DNA of 6,129 bases from an uncultured Atopobiaceae bacterium (GTDB lineage: Bacteria; Actinomycetota; Coriobacteriia; Coriobacteriales; Atopobiaceae), in contig CAMYZR010000101.1 in assembly GCA_947303905.1 (NCBI GenBank), positions 1-6,129 on the forward strand, written 5' to 3'. The position numbers and the translations under genes were made by a program. The notes under the pieces were generated by a model. The model was not told the origin of the DNA and did no database searches. It saw only the letters and a program-made list of their open reading frames with translations. Of this stretch, positions 4,573-6,129 are shown one piece after another (position 1 is the first letter of the stretch; every line of letters starts with the position of its first letter).

Positions 4573-6129
4573 TGGTCGAGACAAGACGCATACGCGTGTA
4601 CGGCATCGTGCAGGGTGTGGGCTTCAGGCCGACGGTCGACCGCCATGCCACCACGGCGGCCATCGCGGGAACCGTATGCAACAAGGGTCCCTACGTGGAG
4701 ATCTACGCCCAGGGCACGCCCAGGCAGATCGACCGCTTCGTCGAGCTCATGCGCACCCAGCCGCCCCGGCGCGCCACGATTCTCAAGATCGACGTCAAGC
4801 CCGCGCCTGACGCGCCCGCCTACGAGGGCTTCTCCATCGTGGAGAGCGAGCGCACCAAGGGGGAGATCTTCATCTCGCCCGACATCGCCATCTGCGACGA
4901 CTGCAAGCGCGAGCTCTACGACCCCAACGACCGCCGCTACCTGCATCCCTTCATCAACTGCACCTGCTGCGGACCGCGCCTGACCATTCTGGAGAGCCTG
5001 CCCTACGACCGCGAGCGCACCAGCATGAAGGCGTTTCCGATGTGCCCCACCTGCGCGCACGAGTACTACAGCCCGGCAAGCCGCCGCTACGACGCCCAGC
5101 CGGTCTGCTGCAACGACTGCGGGCCCGAGGAGTACCTGCTCGACCGCCCCGAGCGTGGACGCGCCGCCATCACGGAGGCGCGCCGGCTGATCGCATCGGG
5201 CAAGATCGTGGCGGTAAAGGGAATTGGCGGCTTCCACCTCTGCTGCGATGCAACCAATCCTGCAGCCGTCGAGCTGCTGCGCGAGCGCAAGAGGCGTCCC
5301 GGCAAGCCCTTTGCCGTGATGGCGCGCGACCTCGCCGTCGCCGAGCGCGAGTGTGTGGTGAGCGACGAGGCGAAGGAACTGCTCGACGGGCACCAGAAGC
5401 CTATCGTGCTTCTGCCCAAGCGTGCGGGCGGGCTCGTGTGCGAGGAGTGCTCGCCTGGCAATCCCAAGCAGGGCGTCATGCTGCCCTATGCGCCGCTGCA
5501 GCTGCTGCTCTTTGTCTATGACGACGACGTAGCCATGCCCGACTGCCTCGTGATGACGAGCGCCAACGAGAGCGGTGCGCCGATCTGCCGCGATGACGAC
5601 GAGGCGCGCTCGGAGCTCGGACCACTCTGCGATGCGATCCTGAGCCACAACCGCATCATCCGCACGCGCTGCGACGACACCGTGACCGACCTCTTCGAGG
5701 GCAAGCCCTACATGGTCCGTCGCTCGCGTGGCTGGGCTCCCCTGCCGCTCATGCTCTCGGGCGGCAGCTATCCGCAGGTGCTGGCCATTGGCGGCGAGCT
5801 CAAGAACACCTTCTGCCTTGGTTCGGGCGAGCTCTTCTACCCGTCCTCGTACGTGGGAGACCTCTCCGACGTGCGCACGCTCGCGGCCCTGCAGGAGACG
5901 GTCGGGCGCTTCGAGTCGCTTCTGGAGCTCGAGCCGACGGCCATCGCCTGTGACCTGCATCCGCTCTACAACTCGACGCGCGTGGCGGAGGAGCTCGCCT
6001 CCGAGCGCGGGGTGCCCCTGGTGCGTGTGCAGCACCACTACGCCCATGTGGTCTCGTGCATGGCCGAGAACGACTTGGCGGACCCGGTCATCGGCGTCTC
6101 GTTCGACGGCACGGGCTACGGCGAGGACG
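4572..6129 (+). CDS. hypF: Carbamoyltransferase HypF, [NiFe]-hydrogenase maturation (3' end outside window)
   Basis: The first 519 residues of HypF; the full protein is usually 750-780 aa, so about a third is missing at the window edge. HypF uses carbamoyl phosphate and ATP to make carbamoyl-adenylate and transfers the carbamoyl group to the C-terminal Cys of HypE, the first step toward the cyanide ligands of the [NiFe]-hydrogenase active site. Domains in order: acylphosphatase (about 5-92; VQGVGFRP with R19, and N37); two CX2CX18CX2C zinc fingers (C108, C111, C130, C133 and C158, C161, C180, C183); a YrdC-like domain (about 195-385; KGIGGFHLCCDA, SANESGAPI); then the start of the Kae1-like domain (GGELKNTFCL at 407-416, metal-binding HHYAH at 488-492, FDGTGYGED at 511-519). 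All key residues seen are intact. The ATG at 4572-4574 shares its A with the previous TGA stop and only a weak G-rich site precedes it, so translation is probably coupled to the fused nitrogenase-like gene. Further hyp genes may follow. Confidence 0.97.
   Translation, partial: MVETRRIRVYGIVQGVGFRPTVDRHATTAAIAGTVCNKGPYVEIYAQGTPRQIDRFVELMRTQPPRRATILKIDVKPAPDAPAYEGFSIVESERTKGEIFISPDIAICDDCKRELYDPNDRRYLHPFINCTCCGPRLTILESLPYDRERTSMKAFPMCPTCAHEYYSPASRRYDAQPVCCNDCGPEEYLLDRPERGRAAITEARRLIASGKIVAVKGIGGFHLCCDATNPAAVELLRERKRRPGKPFAVMARDLAVAERECVVSDEAKELLDGHQKPIVLLPKRAGGLVCEECSPGNPKQGVMLPYAPLQLLLFVYDDDVAMPDCLVMTSANESGAPICRDDDEARSELGPLCDAILSHNRIIRTRCDDTVTDLFEGKPYMVRRSRGWAPLPLMLSGGSYPQVLAIGGELKNTFCLGSGELFYPSSYVGDLSDVRTLAALQETVGRFESLLELEPTAIACDLHPLYNSTRVAEELASERGVPLVRVQHHYAHVVSCMAENDLADPVIGVSFDGTGYGED

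Noticed and set aside
4224..6047. A 607-codon minus-strand open frame opposite the end of the fused component 1 gene and hypF
   Set aside because: It is antisense to two genes with intact motifs, is composed of low-complexity Ala/Arg/Gly/Val-rich sequence typical of GC-rich shadow frames, and shows no recognisable domain.

Overview
This is a GC-rich (roughly 65% by eye), densely coded bacterial window. Strong G/C preference at third codon positions, oxygen-sensitive iron-sulfur protein homologues and a hydrogenase-maturation gene suggest an anaerobic high-GC bacterium. A Coriobacteriia-type actinobacterium (Olsenella/Collinsella-like) is my best guess, but this is inference and no rRNA or marker gene is present to settle it.

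Layout. (1) 54-467 (+): a short peptide-deformylase-family protein in which the motif 1 glutamine is replaced. (2) 492-1103 (-): an SRAP-domain (YedK/HMCES family) protein that protects abasic sites, convergent with the first gene across a 24-bp gap. (3) 1104-1426: a divergent intergenic region of 323 bp. It holds a good extended -10 promoter on the + strand at 1220-1248, followed by an apparent leader of about 170 nt. A 10-bp inverted repeat in the leader reaches into the ribosome binding site of the next gene. (4) 1427-6129 (+): a tightly packed operon of three genes. The first is a NifH-like ATPase (251 aa). Two bp later comes a 795-aa protein with two nitrogenase component 1 domains, NifD-like then NifK-like, in one chain. 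Overlapping its stop codon by 1 nt is hypF, the carbamoyltransferase for [NiFe]-hydrogenase cyanide ligands, which runs off the window end.

How the genes fit together. The NifH-like and fused DK-like proteins have the two-component design of the nitrogenase superfamily: an ATP-driven [4Fe-4S] reductase and a catalytic or scaffold partner. Ligands expected for a FeMo-cofactor enzyme are not recognisable, and nifE/N/B are absent from the window, so this is most likely an uncharacterised nitrogenase-like (group IV-type) reductase rather than a nitrogen fixer. Its tight coupling to hypF links it by context to [NiFe]-hydrogenase or nickel metabolism; the substrate is unknown.

The most interesting features are the D-K fusion, its unequal cysteine sets, an 11-residue tandem repeat in the inter-domain linker encoded by a REP-like palindromic DNA element, and the structured leader in front of the operon.
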